Positions 47,081 through 55,416 of a stretch of 64,000 nt of DNA are shown piece after piece. Made by a program: the position numbers and the translations under genes. Each line of letters starts with the position of its first letter. Within the stretch, counting starts at the first letter, position 1. The stretch spans positions 365,183-429,182 of the forward strand of contig JAUYRN010000031.1 of the NCBI GenBank assembly GCA_030696775.1, written 5' to 3'. Under the pieces are notes generated by a model. It searched no databases. It saw nothing but the letters and a program-made list of their open reading frames with translations, and was not told the origin of the DNA. The stretch is from Sulfuricurvum sp. Lineage in GTDB: Bacteria > Campylobacterota > Campylobacteria > Campylobacterales > Sulfurimonadaceae.

Positions 47081-48124
47081 ATGTTCAATCAAACGTTTGA
47101 GATAGATGGTAGAAAAATCGGTGAAGGGTGTGAACCTTATATCATTGCAGAGATGTCCGCCAATCATGGAAATAATCTGAATACCGCCATCGAAATTATC
47201 AAAGAGGCCAAGAAAGCAGGAGCCGATGCTGTTAAGATTCAAACCTATACCGCCGACACCCTAACCCTTAATTGTCCCACCCCAGCATTTGAAGCCAAAG
47301 GGGCTTGGGAGGGTCAATATCTTTACGACCTCTATTTAGATGCCTCTATGCCTTGGGAATGGACACCCATACTTCAAAAAGTTGCCGAAGAGATTGGGAT
47401 TACCCTTTTTTCATCACCTTTTGATATTTCTTCGATTGAATTTTTAGAAGCGCTAAATATGCCTGCCTATAAAATAGCATCCCCTGAAATCATTGATTTA
47501 CCCTTTGTAAGAAGAGTTGCGCAAACCGGTAAGCCGATCATCATGTCAACAGGCGGTGCGACCTTATCTCAAATCGGTGATGCTGTAGCGATTATGGTTG
47601 AAGAGAATGTGAAAGACTTAGCGATCTTAAAATGTACAAGCGAATATCCTGCACCTCCTGAAAATATCCATCTCAAAACGATCCCCAATCTCAAAGAAAT
47701 CTTTAAATGTCCGATAGGTTTATCGGATCACACACTGGGAAGCGCCATCCCTATAGCTTCAGTTGCCCTTGGCTGCAGTATTATCGAAAAACACTTTATC
47801 GTCAACCGATATGATACGACAGCCGATAGTTTTTTTTCAGCGACCCCCGATGAGCTTAAAGCAATTGTTGATGGGAGTAAACTGGTTTATAAAGCCTTGG
47901 GAACCATTAATTATCCGCTGGTTCCACCGAAACCACAAAGAAGCTTAATTGCTATAACGGATATCTCAGAAGGGGAACCCCTCATAAACAGCAAAAATAT
48001 CAAAAGTTTACGTCCAGGCGGTGGAATAGAGCCAAAATATATCGATCAAGTTGTAAATCGAAAAGCTAATGGTTTCATTCAACGTGGAACACCTTTAGAT
48101 TGGACAATAATTGGTGGATTTTAA
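47081..48124 (+). CDS. pseI: Pseudaminic acid synthase
   Basis: NeuB-family enzyme that condenses the trideoxy-diacetamido sugar with phosphoenolpyruvate. 347 residues: a TIM barrel with YIIAEMSANHGNNL, ADAVKIQTYTAD, SPFDISSIEFLE, IGLSDHTLGSAIPIASVALGCSIIEKHF, and a C-terminal SAF (antifreeze-like) domain with IKSLRPGGGIEPKY. The AEMSANHG string favours PseI over NeuB or LegI. Confidence 0.92.
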   Translation: MFNQTFEIDGRKIGEGCEPYIIAEMSANHGNNLNTAIEIIKEAKKAGADAVKIQTYTADTLTLNCPTPAFEAKGAWEGQYLYDLYLDASMPWEWTPILQKVAEEIGITLFSSPFDISSIEFLEALNMPAYKIASPEIIDLPFVRRVAQTGKPIIMSTGGATLSQIGDAVAIMVEENVKDLAILKCTSEYPAPPENIHLKTIPNLKEIFKCPIGLSDHTLGSAIPIASVALGCSIIEKHFIVNRYDTTADSFFSATPDELKAIVDGSKLVYKALGTINYPLVPPKPQRSLIAITDISEGEPLINSKNIKSLRPGGGIEPKYIDQVVNRKANGFIQRGTPLDWTIIGGF

Positions 48125-48173
48125 GAAGTACAAACTCAATAACGTGTTAAAACAATAATCAAGGATCCTATAG

Positions 48174-48755
48174 ATGTCATTACAATCCAATCAGCTCTAT
48201 ATTAACAATCTCATTCAATTACTTCAAAACATCGACTATGAAATAGTGGATCAAATTATTAAGATTCTTGAAGAAGCGGCACATAAACAATCCTCTATTT
48301 ATATCATAGGAAATGGTGGCAGTTCGGCTACTGCATCTCATATGGTTAATGATTTAGGGGCAGGATTACGTCGAAGAGGTCTCATAAACTTAGATATTAC
48401 CAGCTTAGCAGATAATGTACCGGTCATAACCGCAATCGCCAACGATATAGGCTATGAAAATATTTTTTATATGCAGCTAGAAGGTCTCTTAAAACCTGAA
48501 GATCTTATTATAGCGATCTCTTGTAGCGGTAACTCTCCCAACATTGTTAAAGCGGTTGAATACGCTAAAAATATCGGTTCAACGATTATCGGTATTACTG
48601 GTTTTGACGGTGGGGATTTAAAAAAATTAAGTGACGTCAATTTCCATATAGAGGCCCCAAAAGGGGAATACGGTTTAGTGGAGGACATGCATATGATACT
48701 GGACCATATGATCTATTCTTACTACATCAATAAAGGCAAAATAAATGTCGGATAA
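48174..48755 (+). CDS. SIS-domain sugar phosphate isomerase (GmhA-like)
   Basis: The 193-residue protein resembles sedoheptulose-7-phosphate isomerase. The SIS core is IYIIGNGGSSATASHMVNDLGAGLRRRG, with ISCSGNSPNIVKAVEYA and the late acidic/His motif YGLVEDMHMILDH. GmhA turns sedoheptulose 7-phosphate into a heptose 7-phosphate. It opens the unusual cassette that runs to 56.1 kb and overlaps the first radical SAM gene by 11 bases. The precise substrate is not certain. Confidence 0.82.
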   Translation: MSLQSNQLYINNLIQLLQNIDYEIVDQIIKILEEAAHKQSSIYIIGNGGSSATASHMVNDLGAGLRRRGLINLDITSLADNVPVITAIANDIGYENIFYMQLEGLLKPEDLIIAISCSGNSPNIVKAVEYAKNIGSTIIGITGFDGGDLKKLSDVNFHIEAPKGEYGLVEDMHMILDHMIYSYYINKGKINVG

Positions 48756-49836
48756 ATATAAAATTGACAGTCATAAACTCATCTTTCATCCAGAGAGAGT
48801 TTCTCAATGGCTTGAGGCAAAAGACGATTGGGAGAAAGAAAAAAAAGTTTATCCGATCTACGTTGAAGTCTCTCCTTATGGCGGATGTAATCATAGATGC
48901 ACCTTCTGCGGTGTTGATTATATGGGGTATCAAAATATTAAATTAGATACTGCTATTTTTAAAGAACGACTTACCGAAATGGGGCAGTTAGGGATAAAAA
49001 GTATTATGTATGCAGGTGAAGGTGAACCATTGTTGCATAAAGATCTCCCCGAAATCGTTGAACATACAAAAAAATCAGGTATTGATGTTTCCATTACAAC
49101 CAATTTTATTCCGGTCAATACAAAAGGGATAGAAACCTATTTGACCTATTCGAGTTGGATCAAAGTAAGTGTGAATGCGGGAACTGCATCCACCTATGCT
49201 ACCATTCACCAAACAAAAGAAACAGATTTTGATTTGCTTCTAAAAAACTTATCCATGGCCGTTGAAATCAGAAAATCAAAACGATTAAACTGTACTCTCG
49301 GTGCGCAATCTCTATTACTTCCTGAAAATCATCATGAAATGTTTTTATTGGCAAAAACAATGAAAGAAATTGGCTTGGACTATATTGTTATTAAACCGTA
49401 TTCTCAACATCTTTTTAGTGTAACCAAACAATACGAGGGGCTCACCTATTCCGGGATGCTAGAACTTGAAAAAGAACTTCAAACCCTAAATGACGAAAAC
49501 TTCAATGTCGTATTTCGCTCTGAAACCATGAAAAAAGTAGAAGAAAAAGTTCCGTACAGTAAATGCTATTCAACACCATTCTTCTGGGGCTATATTTCAA
49601 CGGATGGTAATTTTTATGGATGCAGCTGCTATTTAGCTCAAGATAAATTTTGCTATGGTAACATCAATGAGACACCCTTTAAAAATATATGGGAAAGTGA
49701 TAAAAGAAAAGCTAATTTAGACTTTATTAAAAACGAATTGGATATTTCACAATGTCGCACCAATTGCCGTATGGATTCAATTAACCGTTATTTATGGGAT
49801 TTAAAACATCCTAATGCACATGTCAATTTCATTTAA
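48745..49836 (+). CDS. Radical SAM enzyme with C-terminal cysteine domain, copy 1
   Basis: A 363-residue radical SAM protein with the canonical Cys48-x3-Cys52-x2-Cys55 (CNHRCTFC), a GEGEPLL motif for SAM binding and a C-terminal Cys-rich region (CSCYLAQDKFC, then CRTNCRMD) that looks like a SPASM/twitch auxiliary cluster domain. It shares a start (KLIFHPERVSQWL) and end (HVNFI) with the second radical SAM gene at 52858. Related enzymes dehydrogenate, epimerise or rearrange sugars; the reaction here is unknown. Confidence 0.82.
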   Translation: MSDKYKIDSHKLIFHPERVSQWLEAKDDWEKEKKVYPIYVEVSPYGGCNHRCTFCGVDYMGYQNIKLDTAIFKERLTEMGQLGIKSIMYAGEGEPLLHKDLPEIVEHTKKSGIDVSITTNFIPVNTKGIETYLTYSSWIKVSVNAGTASTYATIHQTKETDFDLLLKNLSMAVEIRKSKRLNCTLGAQSLLLPENHHEMFLLAKTMKEIGLDYIVIKPYSQHLFSVTKQYEGLTYSGMLELEKELQTLNDENFNVVFRSETMKKVEEKVPYSKCYSTPFFWGYISTDGNFYGCSCYLAQDKFCYGNINETPFKNIWESDKRKANLDFIKNELDISQCRTNCRMDSINRYLWDLKHPNAHVNFI

Positions 49837-49845
49837 AGGATCTTT

Positions 49846-50832
49846 TTGAAAGCTATTGTAACCGGAGGAGCTGGGTTTATAGGCTCGCACATGGTAGATC
49901 TCTTAGTAAAAAATGGTTATGAAGTAACAGTTTTAGATAATTTAGTCAATGGCAGATTGGATAACATTGCTCACCATAAGAATAATATTACCTTTGCTAA
50001 AGTTGATATTGGAGATTACAATCAAGATCTTGAGGAATATTTTATCGATGTTGATTATGTATTTCATTATGCTGCGTTAGCAGATATTGTCCCCTCCATT
50101 AATGATCCGCTTAAATACCATAAAGCAAATGTCGATGGAACGATTAACGTGTTAGAAGCAGCAAAAAAATCTAAAAGATTAAAAAAATTTGTCTATGCTG
50201 CATCATCATCATGTTATGGTATCCCCGAGATTTACCCTACCCCTGAATCCTCTCCTATACGCCCTGAATACCCTTATGCCCATACAAAAACAGTCGGTGA
50301 GCAATATGTACTTCATTGGGGTCATGTTTATAATATGCCTATCGTATCCATGCGCTTCTTTAATGTATATGGAGTAAGACACAGAACCAGTGGAACCTAT
50401 GGTGCTGTTTTTGGAGTTTTCTTGGCACAATTGCTTAATAGCAAGCCATTGACGGTTGTGGGCGACGGTGAACAAACGAGAGACTTTACGTATGTTACCG
50501 ATATTGTTGATGCGTGTTACAGTGCGGCTGTCTCGAATGTCGTTCAAGAAATTTTAAACGTTGGAAGCGGGAACACCTACAGCATCAATTATCTTGTGAG
50601 CTTATTGGGTGGAGAAAAAGTTCATATCCCTAAGCGTCCAGGTGAACCTGACAGTACTTTTGCCGATATTACTAAAATTAAAACCATGTTGGGATGGACA
50701 CCAAAAGTCACCATTGAAGAAGGTGTCCAGATTATGCTTGATAACATTGAGCAATGGCAAGATGCTCCGGTTTGGGATGAAAATTCCATCGAAGAAGCAA
50801 CAAAAGACTGGTTCGAATGTTTAGGAAACTGA
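49846..50832 (+). CDS. NAD-dependent sugar-nucleotide epimerase/dehydratase
   Basis: A 328-residue extended SDR enzyme: TGGAGFIGSHM (7-17), VFHYAALADI, the catalytic Ser/Tyr/Lys in ASSSCYGIPE and YAHTK, and RFFNVYG. The group includes UDP-sugar 4-epimerases and 4,6-dehydratases. Substrate unknown, probably the nucleotide sugar made by this cassette. The start is TTG with AAGGA upstream; the next gene starts within 2 bases of its stop. Confidence 0.87.
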   Translation: MKAIVTGGAGFIGSHMVDLLVKNGYEVTVLDNLVNGRLDNIAHHKNNITFAKVDIGDYNQDLEEYFIDVDYVFHYAALADIVPSINDPLKYHKANVDGTINVLEAAKKSKRLKKFVYAASSSCYGIPEIYPTPESSPIRPEYPYAHTKTVGEQYVLHWGHVYNMPIVSMRFFNVYGVRHRTSGTYGAVFGVFLAQLLNSKPLTVVGDGEQTRDFTYVTDIVDACYSAAVSNVVQEILNVGSGNTYSINYLVSLLGGEKVHIPKRPGEPDSTFADITKIKTMLGWTPKVTIEEGVQIMLDNIEQWQDAPVWDENSIEEATKDWFECLGN

Positions 50833-50833
50833 G

Positions 50834-51628
50834 ATGTTAGATTCGGCTAATATAAGAAAAAAAACCATTAAATTGTCTTGTGACAGCGGTGCGGGGCATT
50901 TGGCCCCTGCATTATCAACCGTTGAGATATTAACGGTTTTATTTAGAGACTATTTAAAGTATGATGTAAAAGATCCTCAAAGTGAGACTCGCGATCGCTT
51001 GGTATTTAGCAAAGGTCACGGCGCCTATGCTTACTACGTCATACTCAATGAATTAGGTTTTATTCCTGATTTTGAACTTGAAAATTTTTATACGGAAAAA
51101 TCGACTCTTAAAGGGTGTTTGACCGAAAACAAAGAGTATATGATTGAGGCATCTACCGGTTCGCTAGGGCATGGATTACCGTTATCTGTCGGAATGGCTC
51201 AAGCATTTAAAATGCAAAAAAAGGATACGAAAGTTGTATGTATTGTCGGTGACGGTGAGATGCAAGAGGGGAGTAATTTCGAAGCATTAGCTTTAGCCTA
51301 TCGTTTCAAATTGGACAATTTATTGTTAATCGTTGATGCCAATGACCTTCAGGCTATGGATAAGGTGAGCGACGTAGGCTTAGACAATAATCGACTATCA
51401 AAAGTCTTGTCTGCCTATACCGATAACTTTTCTAACGTTAACGGACATGATGAAAACGCACTCAAAGAAACTTTTGATACTTTTTTTCAAAAAACAAACA
51501 ACTCTTTTTCTATTATGGTTTGTAAAACTATCAAAGGAAAAGGGATTGAACTGCTTGAAAATTCTATAGCTCATCATTTTCGATGTCCTACCCAAGACGG
51601 TTATGTAATGGAGGTGAGTGATGTCTGA
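50834..51628 (+). CDS. Transketolase-like N-terminal subunit
   Basis: A 264-residue thiamine diphosphate-binding half of a split transketolase-like enzyme. Visible: GAGHLAPALSTVEILTVLF, the loop FSKGHGAYAYY, TGSLGHGLPLSVG and the ThDP/metal motif GDGEMQEGSN (139-148). It would bind the pyrophosphate end of the cofactor and needs the pyrimidine-binding half encoded next. It overlaps that gene by 8 bases. Confidence 0.88.
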   Translation: MLDSANIRKKTIKLSCDSGAGHLAPALSTVEILTVLFRDYLKYDVKDPQSETRDRLVFSKGHGAYAYYVILNELGFIPDFELENFYTEKSTLKGCLTENKEYMIEASTGSLGHGLPLSVGMAQAFKMQKKDTKVVCIVGDGEMQEGSNFEALALAYRFKLDNLLLIVDANDLQAMDKVSDVGLDNNRLSKVLSAYTDNFSNVNGHDENALKETFDTFFQKTNNSFSIMVCKTIKGKGIELLENSIAHHFRCPTQDGYVMEVSDV

Positions 51629-52109
51629 TATTGTCTCGAAACAAGAAGTAATGAAAGAGATTTACACCTACTTCAAAGAAGATAAAAGCATGTGTTTACT
51701 CGTAGGAGACATGGGGTTTGCGGTATTGGATGATTTTTTCAACAATCACCCAGACAGGGTATTTAACACAGGAATCAATGAACAAGCGACAATGAGCATG
51801 GCTGCTGGTATGTATTTAGCCGGTATGAAACCTCTCTACTACTCTCAAGTACCCTTTTTGGTGATGAGAGCCTACGAACAAATTCGATATGATCTTAATG
51901 AGCATAAAATGAATGTAAAGCTAATCGGTGTCGGGGCTGATAATTATTTTTCAATGCTTGGCAGAAGTCATTGTATTGATAATGACGATATAGCAATGAT
52001 GACGATTTTTAAAAACTTTTTAATTCTTTCTCCTACAACAGAGACATTAAAAGAGGACATTCATTTGATGTTCAAAACAAATGGACCGGTCTATTTGAGA
52101 TGCAGATAA
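51621..52109 (+). CDS. Transketolase-like pyrimidine-binding subunit without C-terminal domain
   Basis: The 162-residue protein has the Pyr domain of transketolase, with the conserved Glu54 in NTGINEQATMSMAAGMYLAG that activates thiamine, and ends LRCR. The usual third domain of about 110 residues is absent, and the next gene does not encode it. The start at 51621 has GGAGG. The ORF ends cleanly with a proper stop and the following gene has its own ribosome site, so a simple frameshift is unlikely. Confidence 0.85.
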   Translation: MSDIVSKQEVMKEIYTYFKEDKSMCLLVGDMGFAVLDDFFNNHPDRVFNTGINEQATMSMAAGMYLAGMKPLYYSQVPFLVMRAYEQIRYDLNEHKMNVKLIGVGADNYFSMLGRSHCIDNDDIAMMTIFKNFLILSPTTETLKEDIHLMFKTNGPVYLRCR

Positions 52110-52124
52110 AATAAGGTGGATACT

Positions 52125-52841
52125 TTGAAAAATATTGAAATATACGAAAAAAACATTTTGTCTTATAAAGATATAATAAGCCCTACCGCCTATACTAAAA
52201 GTGCTAATGATTTAGAATATAAAGTGACTTATAATGGATGTGAATTAAAACTAAGCATAAATCCAAATACCCATATCATTGATAACGCTATGGTCAATGA
52301 ATGCGAATATGATCCGTATAAACTAGGTATGATGAGAGCATTTTGTACTCTTATCGTCGGATTACCGATTTTGGAGGCTCAGGATCATGGTGTCCAGAGA
52401 TTAGAAAATTTATTAAGAAACGATATGGTTCATCCCGTTAAAGGTATTATAATGCCGGGAAATAGCTGTGAACTTTTCGAAATTCCATTACATTTGATTC
52501 GTGCTCTCTACAATCAATACTCTAAAGAACACAATTATTACCCTCTCGTTAATACCTACTCTCCAAAAGAGATACAAGAATGGAAAAGTTTACCGATCAA
52601 CGATCGTGAAAAAATTGTTTTCGAAAAAATCAAAAACTTTTGCATGCAACATAACATCGAAGAATATGAAGCAAAATTAATCGGAGAGATGCGAGTTGAG
52701 TTTGCCGCTGATAAAGAAGTCTACAGTTCATTGGCTAAATTACTTTTCGATATGGAAATAAGTATCGATAAAGAGTTAGGGTTTTCATTAGAAGTTATGT
52801 TCACAGAAAAAAAAGACACCAATAAAAAAAGACAAAACTAG
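52125..52841 (+). CDS. Unrecognised cysteine-containing protein of the sugar cassette
   Basis: A 238-residue soluble protein that I cannot place firmly. The start is taken as TTG at 52125 because AAGGTGG is 5 bases before it. Five cysteines (NGCEL, NECEY, AFCTL, NSCEL, NFCMQ) and the pattern CEYDPYKLGMMRAFCTLIVGLP, then HPVKGIIMPGNSCELFEIPL, remind me faintly of the IscU/NifU scaffold fold; this is weak. It lies between the split transketolase and the second radical SAM gene, so it may serve as a partner or carrier for one of them. Confidence 0.65.
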   Translation: MKNIEIYEKNILSYKDIISPTAYTKSANDLEYKVTYNGCELKLSINPNTHIIDNAMVNECEYDPYKLGMMRAFCTLIVGLPILEAQDHGVQRLENLLRNDMVHPVKGIIMPGNSCELFEIPLHLIRALYNQYSKEHNYYPLVNTYSPKEIQEWKSLPINDREKIVFEKIKNFCMQHNIEEYEAKLIGEMRVEFAADKEVYSSLAKLLFDMEISIDKELGFSLEVMFTEKKDTNKKRQN

Positions 52842-52857
52842 GAAGTGAGTGTCAATC

Positions 52858-53967
52858 ATGAAAAATAAAGAATTGATTTTGGACGGAACAAAGCTGGCTT
52901 GGCATTTAGAAAGAGTACAACAATGGTTAAACGGGGAAAGAATCGCCCCCATTACCATTGATATGTCTTTAACCAGAGCCTGTAACTACGGATGCGGATT
53001 TTGCTATGCACGATTACAAGAGAATGACCGATTTGAAATTACCAAAGAAATAATCGACAACTTTCTGGAAGATTGTGCGCAAATGGGGGTAAAAGCCATC
53101 AGTTTAGTCTCAGATGGAGAGAGTTCTATTCATCCCGATTATGTCCATACTATCATTAAAGGTTCTCAACTTGGAATCTCTATGGCAGTGGCAACGCATG
53201 GATATAACACACGAAAAGAAGATCTTGAAAAGATATTGCCTCATTTAACGTATCTGCGCGTTAACTTTTCTGCCGGTGAACCTAAACGTTACGCAGAGAT
53301 TATGGGCGTTAAAGAAGAGTGGTTTTATCAGGTATGTGAGAATATAGAAACCATGATGGAAATTAAAAAACGCCTCAATCTAGACGTTACAATCGGCATG
53401 CAAATGGTCTTAATGCCGCAAGATGCAGATCAAGTTATCCCCTTGGCAAAACTTGGAAAAAAATTGAGACCGGATTATCTTGTTATCAAGCATACCAGTG
53501 ATAGTGAAGAGGGTGATTTGGGTGTCGATTATTCTAAGTATGCCGCATTAGAGGGTGTACTAAAAGAAGCAGAAACCTATTCGGATGATGACTATCAAGT
53601 AGTGGTAAAATGGTCTAAAATCAATGCCCAAGGTAAACGAAGTTATCAACGCTGCTATGGACCTCCTTTTCAAATTCAGATGTCAGGCTCTGGCTTGGTT
53701 GCACCCTGCGGAATGCTGTTTAATGAAAAATATAAAAAATTTCATATCGGCAATATTACGCAAACACGATTTAAAGATATTGTGAACAGCGACAGATATT
53801 GGGAAGTCATGAATTATTTATCTTCTCCCAGTTTTGATGCTCAAAAAATGTGTGGCTCATTATGCTTGCAGCATAAGCCCAATGAATATTTAGATGCTTT
53901 GCAAAAAGGGCTGATCAGCCTACAAAAGCCCAGTGGTACAATGCCACAACATATCAATTTCATATAA
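52858..53967 (+). CDS. Radical SAM enzyme with C-terminal cysteine domain, copy 2
   Basis: The 369-residue product (start at ATG 52858; a GTG 9 bases upstream is possible) has Cys42-x3-Cys46-x2-Cys49 (CNYGCGFC), a SDGESSI motif at the SAM site and C-terminal cysteines (APCGMLF, MCGSLC) at SPASM/twitch positions. It is a diverged paralog of the 48745 gene: both begin with KL-x-H-x-ERV-x-QWL and end INFI/VNFI. The two probably catalyse related steps. Confidence 0.82.
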   Translation: MKNKELILDGTKLAWHLERVQQWLNGERIAPITIDMSLTRACNYGCGFCYARLQENDRFEITKEIIDNFLEDCAQMGVKAISLVSDGESSIHPDYVHTIIKGSQLGISMAVATHGYNTRKEDLEKILPHLTYLRVNFSAGEPKRYAEIMGVKEEWFYQVCENIETMMEIKKRLNLDVTIGMQMVLMPQDADQVIPLAKLGKKLRPDYLVIKHTSDSEEGDLGVDYSKYAALEGVLKEAETYSDDDYQVVVKWSKINAQGKRSYQRCYGPPFQIQMSGSGLVAPCGMLFNEKYKKFHIGNITQTRFKDIVNSDRYWEVMNYLSSPSFDAQKMCGSLCLQHKPNEYLDALQKGLISLQKPSGTMPQHINFI

Positions 53968-53979
53968 GGTAACAAAAAA

Positions 53980-55416
53980 GTGACGAATAAAAAGAAAAAA
54001 ACGATATTTGTTCACGGAAAATTTGAAGTTTTGCACCCGGGGCATTTACGACTTCTTAAATTTGCAAAAGAGAGTGGGACTTTTTTAGAAGTTGGGGTTT
54101 ATGCCGACAGCATGGGGAAATATTTTGTACCTGAAGATCTCAGACTTGAAGCATTGATGGCATCTATTTTCGTAGATAAAGCCTTTATTCTTGATGTTTT
54201 GCCTGAAGAATACATTCGAAAAAATAAACCGGATATTGTTGTCAAAGGGAATGAACACGAAAACATGTTTAATCCTGAATCTGAAATTCTAAAAGAATAC
54301 GGCGGGAAACTTATTTTTAGTTCCGGAGACAGCAGATTTTCATCCATTGAGCTACTAAGAGCAGAGCTCAATGCGATAGACCTCTCTTCTATCAAGAAAC
54401 CCCAAGAATTTTGTGATCGACATACGTTTGACTATCAAGAACTCAAACAAATACTAAATCGATTTGAAGGGATCAAAACAATTGTTATAGGAGATACCAT
54501 CATCGATGAGTACATAGCATGTGAAGCACTTGGCATGAGTCAAGAAGATCCTACAATTGTCGTAACTCCCTTACTGAGTGAAAAATTTTTAGGGGGAGCC
54601 GGTATTGTTGCCGCACACACAAAAGGGCTTGGGGCAACCGTTAGTTTTTTCACCGTATTGGGCTGTGATGATGCGGCAGGATATGCAAAAGAGAAATTAA
54701 AAGAGTACGGAATAAACTCCTTTTGCTACCCTGATGATACAAGACCTACCAATCTAAAACAACGTTTTCGTGTTGGAAACAAAACAATGCTTAGGGTGAA
54801 TCAGCTCAAACAACATCATATTTCCATAGAAATACAAACAGAAATTTTGAAAGATATAGAAAAAGAATTAAAAGACGCACACGTTCTTATTTTTTCCGAC
54901 TTTAGTTATGGGTGTTTGCCTCAAAGAATGATAAATGAAATACTATCTCTTGGTGAAAAGTATGGTCTTATTATGAGCGCAGACAGTCAATCTTCTTCAC
55001 AAAATGGAGATATATCAAGATTTAATAATATGACCCTTGTAACGCCGACTGAACGCGAAATCAGACTTGCAGTTGATGATTTCGAGTCAGGACTCATTGT
55101 TATTTCAGATAAACTAAAAGCGAAAGCAAATCCTCAAAATATCTTTATTACCTTGGCCGCTGAAGGGGTTATAATTAACAGATATACGTCAAAAGACGAA
55201 TTTTTTACGGATAGATTACCTGCAATGAATCAAAATCCAAAAGACGTTGCCGGAGCTGGAGATTCGATGCTTGCCACAGCTTCATTAGCCTTGGCAGCAG
55301 GTGCAAATATCTGGCAAGCCTCCTATCTCAGCTCCATAGCTGCCGCGTGTCAAGTAAGCAGAGTGGGTAATTTACCTCTCACAAAAGAAGATATTCACAA
55401 AGAGTTAAGTCTATGA
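53980..55416 (+). CDS. HldE-like nucleotidyltransferase-kinase with reversed domain order
   Basis: The 478-residue product begins with a cytidylyltransferase-like domain (about 1-145) with the HPGH motif at 19-22 and continues with a PfkB-type sugar kinase domain (about 160-478) with the GAGDS motif at 425-429. Canonical HldE, which makes ADP-heptose, has kinase first and nucleotidyltransferase second. The set of activities suggests phosphorylation and activation of a heptose or similar sugar. The start is GTG. It overlaps the next gene by 4 bases. Confidence 0.85.
   Translation: MTNKKKKTIFVHGKFEVLHPGHLRLLKFAKESGTFLEVGVYADSMGKYFVPEDLRLEALMASIFVDKAFILDVLPEEYIRKNKPDIVVKGNEHENMFNPESEILKEYGGKLIFSSGDSRFSSIELLRAELNAIDLSSIKKPQEFCDRHTFDYQELKQILNRFEGIKTIVIGDTIIDEYIACEALGMSQEDPTIVVTPLLSEKFLGGAGIVAAHTKGLGATVSFFTVLGCDDAAGYAKEKLKEYGINSFCYPDDTRPTNLKQRFRVGNKTMLRVNQLKQHHISIEIQTEILKDIEKELKDAHVLIFSDFSYGCLPQRMINEILSLGEKYGLIMSADSQSSSQNGDISRFNNMTLVTPTEREIRLAVDDFESGLIVISDKLKAKANPQNIFITLAAEGVIINRYTSKDEFFTDRLPAMNQNPKDVAGAGDSMLATASLALAAGANIWQASYLSSIAAACQVSRVGNLPLTKEDIHKELSL

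Noticed and set aside
52081..52125. Possible frameshift joining the transketolase half to the next gene
   Set aside because: The stop is clean, the next gene has its own AAGGTGG site and the downstream protein shows no transketolase C-domain sequence.
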